This document shows, one piece after another, positions 23,715-35,491 of a DNA stretch of 64,000 bases. This DNA is from Malania oleifera (taxonomy: Eukaryota > Streptophyta > Magnoliopsida > Santalales > Ximeniaceae). The translations under genes and the position numbers were made by a program. Location of the stretch: positions 90,131,191-90,195,190 of the forward strand of contig NC_080423.1 of assembly GCF_029873635.1 (NCBI RefSeq). Direction: 5' to 3'. The notes beneath the pieces were generated by a model. The model ran no database searches. It was given only the letters and a program-made list of their open reading frames with translations, and was not told the origin of the DNA. How positions within the stretch are numbered: the stretch's first letter is position 1; each line of letters opens with the position of its first letter.

Positions 23715-23727
23715 GATTCTGATACCA
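23715..23727 (-). other. Primer-binding site (initiator Met-tRNA)
   Basis: Minus strand TGGTATCAGAATC, two nucleotides after the LTR D end (..GTCAACA). It matches the initiator-Met consensus except one base. Confidence 0.85.
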
Positions 23728-23729
23728 AT

Positions 23730-25771
23730 TGTTGACTTTGGTGTAATCCCAAGAGGGGGGGGGGTGAATTGGGTATTTAAAAACTCTAGGTCAAATAACC
23801 AGTAGCAGTAAACCACAACCTAAGGTCTTTATTAATCAATTCCAATTCAATGAATTTATTAGATACAAAATAGACAAGCAAGCACCAGAATGTAAAGGCA
23901 GTAAAGGCATAATGACACACGATATGTTATTGAGATTCGACAACTGTGCCTACGTCCCTGCCTCAAGCTCACAAACAAGAAGACTCCACTAGTTGCTCTC
24001 TTCATGGGTGGAGTGACACCATTTACAACACCTTACAGGCCGGTGCACCTAATTCTCCTAACCGGATCTGAACTAATCCGGTGCTCACCTAACCGAGTCT
24101 GAGCAATTTGGGACTTTTCACAGGGCAAGTCTCCCTCTTCCGACTACACGTTGGGAATACAATAAATAATCAAATAATTGTGTACAATAGAGATGCTTCT
24201 TACACTAAGAAGATATGTACCACTAAGTACAATACAACCAATGCACTTTAATATGATAGGATTTATAAGCTCAATGAAATTTAATATAACTACTCTCAAG
24301 ATAATGTCAATATATCTAGTAATATGTGAGGGTGTGTTATGAATGAATCTTTGAGTCAAGATATGTATGTATGTACCAATCACAAGTTGTAAACTCAAAG
24401 ATCTCAAGAGCACAAGCAAATATCTCAAAAATAATTTTTCAAATAAGTATGAGAGATATTTGGATTTAGCTTGTTAAAAATATTTTTCACAATAGCACAA
24501 TATAAGCCCTTAAATCTTGCAACAAGAATGCAAGACTCACAAATCCTAGAGAGTTTTCCCAAAGAAGACTTATGAATCAAAATCACAAGGGAAAACTCAA
24601 GCTTACTTTTAATAAAATCAATATCAAACAAATAATATGAGAGTGTAAGCTTATATGGGTAATCTCTAAAACACTCTTACCAAAAGATGTTAGCAAGAAT
24701 GATGAATAAGAATGGAATTTTTAGCTTGTATGAGGAAAAATGAGTATTTGGAAATTCATAGGATTTTTTATAATTATGTTTGCTAATCTCATGCTAATTA
24801 GAACAAATGAAGGAGTATATATAGATACTCCAAAAATTATAACTGTTTGGGACTCAATAGGTATTTTTGAAAATGTTAAATTAGGTTTAATAAAAAATAA
24901 TCCAGTTTAACCTCGGTAAAAAATCTCGCCAATCCGAGAGGTTTGGTCGACCATGTTCAAGGTTCGGTCGACCATATAACTAAGTTCGGTCAACCGTGGC
25001 ACTTTTGAAATGCAAATATGTTTGACCGTCTTAAGGCGATTTTGAACCCCTTTGTGGGTTTGGTCAACGAATATAAAGGATGGCCGGCTACTCAACTAGG
25101 TTCGGTTGATCGTGGCCAAAATGAATTGTACATTTGGTCGGCCGAATGGTTGGGGGTTAGACACGTTTTAGTTCGGTCGACTTAGGACGATCCATTCATT
25201 TTAAAATGGTCGACCGTGCGAAGTCAAAATGTTGACTTTCGAATGGTTTGGTCGACCGTGGCATTTATATTGCCACAGATTCGGTCTACCGTGGCTATGT
25301 ATTTTTAGCCAACAAAGGTTCGGTTGATCGAACTGAGTATAACTAGGTGAGTTCGGTCAACCAAGTCCCTTTCAAAGATGATTTTAGGTCCTGGTTTTTA
25401 TTATAATTCACCCCTATTACTAATGGTATAACTTTTAAGTTATAGGGGATTTCTCATGAAGTGTTTATAGGAACCTAAAGTCAATCTATGGTCATTGAGC
25501 TTATTGAACCTATCATGCATGCGATACATTAATTATTACAAACCATATTACAGACCCAAATGAATTTAAATAAAAAATACAAATGAAAATATTTGGTCTT
25601 CATTTCATTTGCTTCTCCAAACACCACCAGTGTGAGCATTGAGTTTTTTATGGCCTTGTCTAAATCTTTGCCATTTCGTGCTAAGAATGGTCCTGCAAAC
25701 AAATCAGGGTAGAAGTAAGATACAAAGATATTTTTCATTATCAAAACGGGATATGACCTATAAGGTTAACA
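23730..25771 (-). mobile_element. LTR D, copia (SIRE-like), 5' LTR of the gag-only element
   Basis: Plus strand TGTTGACTTTGG .. GGTTAACA, 2042 bp, next to a primer site and gag start. Both ends differ clearly from LTR C (19636-21990), although both belong to the same broad family. No TSD joins the outer flanks (GAGAG versus AAACC). Contains about 13 palindrome motifs (24940-25365), an MSA-like box (24850-24840) and TATA (24824-24816). Confidence 0.85.
24816..25365 (-). promoter_or_regulatory. LTR D U3: palindrome array, MSA-like box, TATA
   Basis: Plus-strand forms TTCGGTCGACC and TTGGTCGACCGTGG recur about 13 times. The MSA-like box (TAACTGTTTGG on plus, two mismatches) sits 15 bp from CTATATATA. 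Confidence 0.6.
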
Positions 25772-26580
25772 AAACCATTGACAGTTTGCTTTAGGTTATT
25801 TTCCTAATTAGCTTCTGCCTAAAACCATCAATGTACTTATGGAAAACCGCCAACGATTTTCCCTGTTTCTTCAAAATCTTGATTTTCTTGTATTTTAGGT
25901 ACATAAAAATAGTCTTAACCCAACTGGGACCAAGTATATTAAAGTGTACAAAACTTAGACCATTTAACCCAAGTTGAGTATAGGATATTGTCATATAAGC
26001 CATGGTTTTTTCTTTGAAATCTTAAGTATGAAACTATGAAAAACTAAAATTTTCATTTAAATGATTGAATGATACCCTATGTACTCTATGGACTAGTATG
26101 CATATGCAAATTGCTCAACTCTTGCTCAATATGCTTACGTGAAACAATACTACAAGAGTTACTACAATTCTACCTCAAACACTCCTTATTACATATGATT
26201 TTACACTTGATCCATCAGATGTGCTTGAGATCTTCCATGTGAGTGTCCACTTGATCTTTGCCTATGTGAGTGTCCACTTGATCATTTTTAACCTATATCT
26301 TCATGATTTTGCCATTTGTACCTATCATAGCTTCATTTGCAAAGATTAGTTAAGTTCGAACTACTAATGGGTAGTAATCATCAAAATATGACAATTACGA
26401 TTATATAGCTACTAAGGCTAACACTGTTTTAAAGAAGCCCAAAGCCCAAGTCATGAGACCCAAACCCAGTTAACTGGGTCTAGCCCAATTAACAAAACCT
26501 AACTAGACTCAAAACCCAACCCAATTCTTAATCTGACCCCAAATCCGAACCTGATTGAAAAAAAAAAAAAAAAAAAAGCC
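25772..26580. other. Non-coding DNA, possibly an old chromovirus LTR piece
   Basis: The first 100 bp hold AAACCATTGACAG, AAAACCATCAATG and AAAACCGCCAACG, which resemble decayed forms of the AAACCATCGATGGTTT repeat in the LTR at 11013-11155. The rest has no recognised element. Confidence 0.35.
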
Positions 26581-26921
26581 TAACCTAACCCGTATGCCCT
26601 AACCCTAACCCTAACCTTAATCATGGGTTAAATCTAACCATGATCAAGTCAGTGAGTTAGTTTGGCTCCCGAGAAAATGCTAGAAAATCCAAAGGGACAA
26701 CAAAATAGCACGGGAAAAGGCATCCAAATAAAAAGGATAGGGGGAAAGTTATTTGCATCTGGTGGAGAATCACACAATCCCCCTCTCATCTTTGTTTCAA
26801 ACATCCAAAAAAAAAAAAAGGTAAGAACTTGGAAGAAATAGGGTAGAGAAAGAGAGGGCCAAAGAGGGAAAGAACATAGAGAAATATAGAGATTAAAAGA
26901 GAAAGTCAGAGAAAAAAACAC

Positions 26922-26924
<3 letters not shown>

Positions 26925-26988
<64 letters not shown>
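26925..26988. repeat. (GA)n microsatellite
   Basis: About 64 bp of uninterrupted GA dinucleotides. Confidence 0.95.
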
Positions 26989-26994
<6 letters not shown>

Positions 26995-27022
26995 TAAAAG
27001 GAAAGAAAATAGAAAAATAGGG

Positions 27023-27274
27023 TTTTTATAGTGAGGGTTAGTGGAACACGTGTCACCGCACGAGTGGTGACATGTATCACCATCTGGTATGTGTATTTGA
27101 GGGGCAACGTGGAGCAATTGTGGCCGTTCGATTTGTATTTTCTTTGGACAACCGGATTGCTATCAAGTTAGCAATCTGTTTCAAAATTTCAGAACCACTC
27201 AGGACTTGACACGTGGTAAATTAAAAAAATGAAAAGAGGAAAAAACCGGAGGTGCCACGTGATGGGTGACGTCA
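27023..27274 (-). promoter_or_regulatory. G-box and TGACGTCA cluster near a TATA box
   Basis: Three CACGTG G-boxes (27047-27052, 27210-27215, 27256-27261) and one TGACGTCA (27267-27274) within 230 bp, upstream of a minus-strand TATA (27030-27023). GTCACC/GGTGAC inverted pairs surround the first G-box. These are bZIP/bHLH-type sites by established knowledge; activity is inferred. Confidence 0.5.
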
Positions 27275-27888
27275 CGCTGACATCACCTTGCCACAAGTAA
27301 CATAAAAATAAAGGAAGAAAAAAGGGGAGCTGCATGTCACCATCATAGGTGAACAATTGACCCACCAAGCCTAATCGGGCTGAACCCGGTCTAGACCAGT
27401 TGAACCGGTCTCGTTTCTTGAACCATTTTTTTATTATAATTTTATTAATTTTAAATTTAATTTTATTTAGGTTTTTAATTTTTAAAAATGGGCAAAATAA
27501 AATAAAAATTTGAAAGAAAAACTTAGAAAAATAAGGAAAAATTTTTGAAAAAAAAGAAAAAAATACTTGAGGTGTTTTGAGGCAAAAATGAATGAAGAAA
27601 GAGTCTTTAAAAACCCTGAAAAATTTTAGAAAAATGTTGACAAATACTAGAAAAATTTCTATAAACTTTGAAAAATTTTGGAGATATTTTTAAAGACTAT
27701 TTGCCAAAAAATTAACGATTTTCCTGATTCTTGCATGTGTGTGCATTCAAATGATTTAACAAAGGGTAAAAAGGTATTTCAGATCACACCTATATTAGTT
27801 ATAAGGAGTTTTTATTTAACAAAATATCCTCCTTTGGATATCTTATTAGACATTCCTAAATCGTACTCTAGTTTTTTTTTTTTTACTT

Positions 27889-27892
<4 letters not shown>

Positions 27893-27920
<28 letters not shown>
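27893..27920. repeat. (TA)n microsatellite
   Basis: About 28 bp of TA after a poly-T run. Confidence 0.9.
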
Positions 27921-27925
<5 letters not shown>

Positions 27926-28260
27926 TATTTTAAAGAAGTTAATTAATGACCATCATATTCAATTTAGAGATAATTCATAATTAATTAAGTACCATTCGTA
28001 GAACGGGTGCGTAGGGGGTGCTGATACTTTCCCCTCGTATAACTAAACACCCGATCCTAATTATGATAAAAACGAACCGAGACTACTGGCTCATTGACCT
28101 AGGATTGGTCAAGAGATCAATGAATGAGTAGTAATTAGGTGTTCTGACCGCATTTTGGTGAAATAATAGGTTAGTTACGACTGTATCATATTTCAAATTT
28201 CAATATTATTATCTCCTGCCATTTTGGACCCTTCTCCGGGACATTACGGTGTCTCTAATA

Positions 28261-29361
28261 TTAATTTTTAATTCAACAACTAATATATTATATTAATAAG
28301 TTAATATATAAAAATTTAAAATAAAAATAAATAAATATTAAATTAATACTGTCACACCTTTTATATATATATATATACACACAAAAAAAATTCTTCCTAT
28401 TGAATAATACTAATTAATGTATGTATATCCTGCTAAAATTTTTTAGGAATTTGTGGTAGTGAGTAATTATTCATCCAATAAGTACATATTATGCATACAG
28501 TCTTATGTCTGTTATTAGCCACATTAAGTCTCCATTTAGAGATGTAAAATCTTATTTGGGAATGTAAATGTGATAAGACAATTAGATATAACTTATAAAC
28601 TGTAATGTCGGCCAATAATGAAATTTATCAAACACATTATGAAAAGTTAAAGAGTAATTAATGTCACCATCTACACCCTTCACCAAACAACACAGTAATA
28701 TATAAATACCTATTTGAAGTTAGATATCTCATCTTAAATATAAGAAGACTCCATGGGGCGATGTCAGAAGAAGTTTAATTAAGTTTCTGCTTATTGAAAA
28801 TAAAGATTTATTTGTGCTGGCACGCGCAAAGAGAAGTAAATAATGACCCTGTACAGAATTAGAAAAGTCATGCCTATGAGAATCCGAGTTAGAAATAAAT
28901 TATTACAAAACATTTGAAAGTGTAAAAAATGGCAGTCGGATGCATAAAGTTTGTACGTATGTGGGATCCGATGAAAGAGATTACCACATTAGGTTTATAG
29001 TACGTAGTCTTATCTTATATTTTTATAAGAGATTGTTTTCACGTCTCGAATTCATGACCTACAAGTTACATAGCGACAATTTTATCTTGTAAAAGTGTAT
29101 TTTTAAAAAAAAATTAATTTTTTTAGTTAAAAATATATGAAAACAATGTTAAGATATTAAAAATTTTGAAATGCAAAAAAGAGAAATCGTGACACGTTAA
29201 AACGGAGCCCGCGGAAGAAGGCTGACACTTTCTTCTCGATCGAAACCTCTTCCTCCGAAAGAATGTTCACTTTCAAGGAGAAGTCCACATTCTCTCTCTT
29301 AATTTTTCTAAACCCATATTTAACTCCCCTATGGCATGCAGTATATTCAGCTTTATACAGC

Positions 29362-29403
<42 letters not shown>

Positions 29404-30191
29404 CATGGGAAAAAAGAGAGATCTAGAGAGAGAGAGAGAGAGAAAAGAAAAGCTGTGTTTGTGGCAAATATCTATAAAAGGTTTTAGAACAGTAAAAAGA
29501 GGCAAACAAGATTCAAAATAGCTGCATGCCTTTTTATATACATATAGTATATGCAAAAGGAGATCATTTCAAATCTGTGCAGTAGATAGGCAAACCGCAA
29601 AAGGTTTGCCCACGCCCATAAACAATTGAAATAAGGTTTCGAAAATTATTATTTAAAGTTGAAAGTTTGAGTAGAAAAGTAAAGGTTGGTTTGAAGATTT
29701 CAAAAAGCAGTTCAACTCCTAGACTATAGGATACACACAGAGAGTCAGGATGATACGTATCATTTTGGCCAGAAGTTGAATTATCCAGCGGATGGAGAAT
29801 ACAATTAAACTGGCTTGGTTACAAAAATTCAATGCTGCAATAGTCCTAAGTAATCTCGTCTCATCTCTTCCTCCTACAACTCTATAAAGGCAGATGCCAT
29901 GGCCATGGGCAGTCTTCTAGTCTGCAGACAAGGAAAAATCCCACCTTCACATATTCCTATACCACATGGATTGCTGCAAATGCAAACCCCCACCTCAGTA
30001 TTATTTGATGCTTAATTTTTTACTGTGCTTTTATGCGCGTGGACTCTTTTTCACTTATTCCCTATGATATTTCTGGTTCTATCCATTGACTTCTTATTGT
30101 AAAAGGTTAATAGCTAGTTTTACCTATATATTTGTTTTTTTCGGTATTAATTTTTTTGGGGAGCGTTTATGGTGTTCAAGACCCCAATAAT

Positions 30192-30193
<2 letters not shown>
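28261..30193. other. Intergenic DNA
   Basis: No gene recognised. (GA)n arrays lie at 29365-29400 and 29425-29443. CTATAAAGG near 29882, followed by a GCCATGGCCATGGGC palindrome, looks promoter-like but leads into no coding frame. Confidence 0.45.

Positions 30194-30241
<48 letters not shown>
30194..30241. repeat. (CT)n microsatellite
   Basis: About 48 bp of uninterrupted CT, directly upstream of the SINE target site. Confidence 0.95.
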
Positions 30242-30243
<2 letters not shown>

Positions 30244-30268
30244 ATTTATATACCAAAATTTAATCAAA

Positions 30269-30477
30269 TTGGTTGCCCCCGGGCACATGGCCGGGTGGTA
30301 AGAATGAGCCTTATAACATACTGGTGACCCCTATGGTCCGGGTTCGATTCCTACCGCTCATGCTGCACATCCGCGATTTATCTCCTTCGTGTTGGCTATG
30401 GGCATGGCTGGCGTAGGCAACAGATTAATCTGGGCAAAAAGAATGTTTGGGATACCGTTGTTAATCTAAAAAAAATA
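30269..30477 (+). mobile_element. tRNA-derived SINE with perfect 14-bp TSD
   Basis: About 209 bp flanked by AAAATTTAATCAAA at 30255-30268 and 30478-30491. The head carries an A-box-like TGGCCGGGTGG (30288-30298) and a perfect B box GGTTCGATTCC (30340-30350). The 3' end is A-rich (AAAAAAAATA). It differs in sequence from the SINE at 20288, so two SINE families are present. Confidence 0.9.
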
Positions 30478-30491
30478 AAAATTTAATCAAA

Positions 30492-32147
30492 CAACTACCA
30501 AGTGAACATTTTTTTTTTCAAGTGTAAAATGCATTAACATTCTTGAGATTTAACAGAATGACAAGAATTTCCCATGAAATTTCAAAAATTTCAAAAACTT
30601 CTTCTAATATGTACGAAATTCTTTAGAATTTTTGAAATTTTAGGTGAGATTGGTAGAATTTTTAAAATTTTAAAAGAAATTTTTATCTTTTTATCAAATT
30701 TCAAGAGAAGATAATATCATAATTTTACAATAAGATTTTACTATTTAGTATTACTTAAACATCACCAAGTTTTTTCTTTTCTAATTTTTTTTTCTTGATG
30801 GATTCCAAGCACAAGCATCCAATTAATTATCTAACATATGATTGGATCCAAATTGAAAATATGTAAAAATGAGAAATAAAAATGCAAAATTACAAGTAAT
30901 TTCTTTCTTTAATTCGTTGACATTACAAATGATTCCTCTGCATGGCCTTCATTTTTTGCCACGTAAGAAAAATTATGAAAGTTACCGTTGCCTTGGAAAT
31001 TTCAAGTTAAAAAAAATTACTGGACACCTAACACTACTCATGATGATGACACAAATTGCCTAGGCAATGGCTGTCCATGAGCCTTTGCTCTGCAGTTGAC
31101 AAACAGCCATATATAACCTACAAAGAGCATTAATATGATTGAAACGATAGAAATCATTATCCAATAATATTCATTAGTCTAGATTGAAGAAGTTAGTCCT
31201 AATAAAATATTAAAAGATTATTGAAAAAGGTCACGAAGAATATAGCTGTTAGCTTAATACATTAGAAATTAAATATCGTCATATAGTAGATTATAGATCT
31301 ATGTTATTCACGGAAACCCCTCTATGCCTATTAGCTAATGCGTGTGTTGGGACATCTATATAATATCATTATTTTATTTTATTTTCCTTTGATGATGATG
31401 CACAAATAATTCATTCAAATCATTCATATTAGTTTTGCTTACAGTTCATTATGATTGATGTAACTATTTTGACTTATTAACTTGTACAAAGTTGTCAAAT
31501 TCTCTAAGCAAGTCTAGGCCATCAAGCTAATCACAAAGTTCTAGGCTACACTCTTCTTTGCCAACAAACGGCGACACCTCTCCCTTCTAATAGTGTCGGT
31601 GTTTTAGAGCATATAAAAGAGAAATGAAAAGTACCAGCTAATTTAACCAAATGTCTTCTTTGGAATTCAACATGTAAGAATTTTTTTGGGAGTAGGAAGA
31701 GAAAACTTGTAAAGGAATGTAACTTTTAATTACTTTTAAGGTTTTAACTCGCTTCTTTTTATAATGATCTTATGTGTTTATCGTATCTAATATTATATTT
31801 TATTTTTTAGCATAATTCTTATAAAAAATTATAAGAAAAAAATAGATGATGCGGTGGATAATTGTTATTATTCAAGTTAATATCAAATTAAATGATCACG
31901 TGCTCCATTGAACTTTCAAGGGGTGCAAGCAATTTAGTGTTAGATCCAAGGTTTCGTAGCCTAATTTTGATGAGAACAAATTACTTAGCATCTAATTACT
32001 TTGAGCTTGAGTGTCGTGAACAGGTTGTAAATGAATTCAAATTTGAATGATTTGTTTATGACTTAGTGTTGATAATGAGTTCGGATGACACATTTTAGTT
32101 GCCAACATGTTTTGTGACTATTTGAAAATCAAGTAATTAAAGAAAAA
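30492..32147. other. AT-rich intergenic DNA, no gene seen
   Basis: Many AAATTT-type phrases and short frames only. No element termini recognised. Confidence 0.5.
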
Positions 32148-32564
32148 CAAAATATTGGTTCTCTAATTTATCAATTTATTAAAAAAATAATAAAATAGAG
32201 TTGACACTTCATTTTAGTTTTGAAAGGGTAAAATAAAGAAAAAATAATTTTAAAAATAGTTTAGGTTCAAGAGCGTCATTGTGAATAGGGAAGGTAGCCC
32301 GTTAAACATTTTTGTAAATTGAATTTAAAGGCTTAACACCCTATAATACCAATTCCAAGAATAGTTACCATACTTACCTTGTGTGTGTGTGTGTGTGTGT
32401 CTCCCATTTAAAAAATCATTTTAGAAAGAAAAGATAAAAAAAATATAAGAAAAATATCAAGTTGCATCGATGGTTAGTTGATTGTGTGTAAAGGCTTGTC
32501 AATAGCATATTGCAACTTTCTTTTTCTTTGTTTGTTTTTTAAAAAGTTTTCAAACCTTAAAACT
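32148..32564. repeat. Local direct duplication, copy 1
   Basis: Starts CAAAATATTGGTTCTCTAA and ends ..CCTTAAAACT; it closely matches 33037-33456. Includes a (GT)n at 32381-32400. The ends are not TG..CA, so this is not an LTR pair. Confidence 0.85.
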
Positions 32565-33036
32565 CTTTTGAAAAAAAGCCTTTGTAGGGTTTATATAGAG
32601 GATTTAATCCCATGAAAACTCTACTACTGTATGCCCTTTTAAAACAATACATATTTATGCACAAAGAAAGAAAGGAAAAGAAAGAAAAAAGATACAATGT
32701 TTTTGGTTGCTATGGTTAAGTTTATGTATGTAGATTGCCTACATATCCTCCAGAGAAGAATCAAACTATCTGTAATTCATCAAAACATTTTCAAAAATAA
32801 TTTTAGAAAAAACTTTGATGAAATCCTTGAAATACTTAAAAACCTTTGAGTTTTGATGTGAAAAGTCTTTGTTTTGTTTCAAAAACTTAGATTTTTCAAT
32901 GAATCCTTTGCAAAAAAAGATTTAAAACCAAGTTTAAGTTTGGAAATACAACATTTTTCCATCCTCAATCCACTTCGTAGGCATTTACTTTGAAAAATAA
33001 TATTTTATTTACTTAAACTTGAAAAATTGTTGAAAC
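32565..33036. other. Spacer between duplicated segments
   Basis: AT-rich, 472 bp, no coding signal. Confidence 0.5.
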
Positions 33037-33456
33037 CAAAATATTGGTTCTCTAACTTATCAATTTATTCAAAAAATAGAGTTGACACTTCATTTTAGTT
33101 TTGAAAAGGTAAAATAAAGAAAAAATGTTTTTTAAAATAGTTTAGGTTCAAGAGCATCATTGTGAATAGGGAAGGCAGTCTTTTAAACTTTTTTTTTTTT
33201 AAATGAAATTTAAAGGCCTACCACCCTATAATACCAATTCCAAGAATGGTTACTATACTTACCTTTTGTGTGTGTGTGTGTGTGTATGTATGTGTTCTAT
33301 TTAAAAAATCATTTTAGAAAGAAAATGTCAAAAGAAATAAGAAAAATATCAAGTTGCATCAATGATTAGTTGACCGTGTGTAAAGGCTTGCTGATCGCCT
33401 ACTGCAACTTTCCTTTTCTTTGTTTGTTTTGTAAAAAATATTCAGACCTTAAAACT
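33037..33456. repeat. Local direct duplication, copy 2, cut by LTR E
   Basis: Same content as copy 1, including a (TG)n at 33267-33286. It stops at ..CCTTAAAACT exactly where LTR E begins, whereas copy 1 continues with CTTTTGAAA. The continuation of copy 2 is not found in the window. Confidence 0.85.
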
Positions 33457-34828
33457 TGTTGACTTGTTGAGTCTGATCCATGTTTCGATGCTAACAAAAC
33501 ACGTGTATCTTATATGTGCATTTAAGTGCGTGAATATGTACATATTTCATATCACACATAAGATCAAAGGAAAATGGATGCGAGAGGGCAATATTGTCTG
33601 GCATATTCCATAAAGACAGGAGAGCAAAGAAGGAGAAGAATAAGACATATGTTTCAATTTGTAAATGCATTTAGTTTTCATATCTGGTCTGTAATAATGC
33701 ATACATCCTGCATAATATGATTTGAATGCTCAAATAGGATCATAGTTTGACCATATGGAACCAAATGATCTTAGGGTACTTAACATTTCTAAGAAAAAAC
33801 CTTTTACATAAAAATTAAAATCATACAAAAGGTTTAGAATTAATTAAGGTCAAATTTAGGGGAAAATTGGAATTTTAAATGCCCTCGATAGACCGACCAT
33901 ATCTGATGGTCAACCGAACCACTGTTTGCCCCAAAGTAAAAGTGTTGACCATAGCTCAGTCACCCGACCTCTTGGTGTGTTAAATGTCTTGGTCGACCGA
34001 ACCTTGAAAAGTCAATAGTTTGACTTGCCTTGGTCGATTGACTTGTTTTTGAACTAATCTTCCTCGATTGACCGAATTATAAAAATTCACTTTTCCACCA
34101 ACTTGGACGACCAAACTCATAGTTCAAAATAGCCTTGGTCGACCGAACCTCAAAGATGGTCAACTGAACCTAAGCCATGGTCGGCCGAACCTATGAAGGG
34201 TTCAAAATCGCCCTAAGATGGTCGACCAAATCCATAGTTCAAAATTGCGATGGTCGACCGAACTTATTAATATGGTCGATCGAACCTTGTCTATGGTCGA
34301 TTGAACCTCTCGGGTTCCGAATTTTTTAAGTGTTTAAATGTAATTAACTTTTAATTAAAAAATTTGAAAAATATTCAGTGTGTCCCTAACGGTCATATTT
34401 TTTTTAGAAAAACTATAAATACCCCTTCATTTGCTTTGATTAGTAACTTTGATTAGCAAATATTTTTCTCACAAATATTTTAAGTTTTTGTTAATCAAAG
34501 TTCCCCCAAAATTGATTTCATCGCAAAAATCTTTTCCTTGGGGTAAAATTTTAAACTCTCATACTCTCTTTCCTTTCATTCTTTTAAAAAATCTTTTTGA
34601 AAGAGAATATTTTATTTGAACTTTTATTTCATTCAAGTGCTTTTAACTCTCTCTTAGCTTGCATTTTTGAAAAACATTTTTGAGAGTAAAGCCTTGAGTT
34701 TCTCCCGACTATTTTCATGATAAATATTTTTGGGAGAAATTATTTATTGCACAAATATTTTTCTTGAGCTTAAACTCTAAATTCTCCAAATGTCTTTATT
34801 TGCAAAATTTTTGTTGGAGAACATATTT

Positions 34829-34870
<42 letters not shown>

Positions 34871-35447
34871 TATATTTTCATGTGTGCAAAAATTGTTGAA
34901 GAGCAAAACCCTAGGTTTTCCTATATTTTTATTGAAATATATTTTTGGAGAAAATTTCTTATTACGATTTAAATTTATTTTTGAAAGCATCCTTACTCTA
35001 TTGAGCACATTTCATATCATATGAGAATGCATGTATTTGAGCTTTTAATGTATACATCTTTACTTGTATTTTTAGAAGCATTATTTTGTATAAAAAATAA
35101 TTTTCATTGTATTCGTTATTTTGTCCCGAAATTGAACTGGGGAGTCTTAACCTCGTAAGTGAGACCGATTGGGTTTAGTTCGGAATTGAACTGGGGAGTC
35201 TGAGGCTCGTAAGTGAGACCGATTCGGTTCAACCTGAAAATTGAACTGGGGAATCTCCATCCCGTGAGGGAGACAAGTTGGGCTTAACCTTGTAATTGAG
35301 CTGGAGTATACCTTGCCCCGCAAGGAAAGGTTATAACGGCTTCTGCTCCGCTAGTTTAAGTGAGCAGAGTTAGTGGAATCCTTGGGGGGTATGCCCAAGG
35401 TGGGGACGTAGGCTAGTTTGGTTGAACCTCAATAACAAATCTGTGTG

Positions 35448-35491
<44 letters not shown>

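Larger units (their letters stand above)
26581..28260. mobile_element. Tat/Ogre-type gypsy LTR remnant (uncertain)
   Basis: At 27985-28060 the plus strand has AGAACGGGTGCGTAGGGGG and ..CTTTCCCC.., then CCCGATCC, a phrase I associate with the LTR R/U5 of Tat-lineage gypsy elements. At 27023-27030 is a good minus-strand TATA (TATAAAAA) with G-boxes beyond it and a CT-rich leader (26925-26988), which points the other way. Orientation and limits are unresolved. Confidence 0.35.

Noticed and set aside
26596..26620. Interstitial telomere repeat
   Set aside because: Only about three CCCTAA units and of the 6-bp type rather than the plant 7-bp TTTAGGG; too short to mean anything.
29588..29612. Short hairpin GGCAAACC..GGTTTGCC
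   Set aside because: 8-bp stem alone, with no precursor-like extended pairing; not supportable as a microRNA or terminator.
29882..29990. Promoter and small gene (CTATAAAGG then CCATGGCCATGG)
   Set aside because: The ATGs lead to stops within a few codons and no conserved product or RNA structure is evident.
32148..33456. TRIM element (two short LTRs with small interior)
   Set aside because: The repeated segments do not have TG..CA ends, a primer site or polypurine tract.
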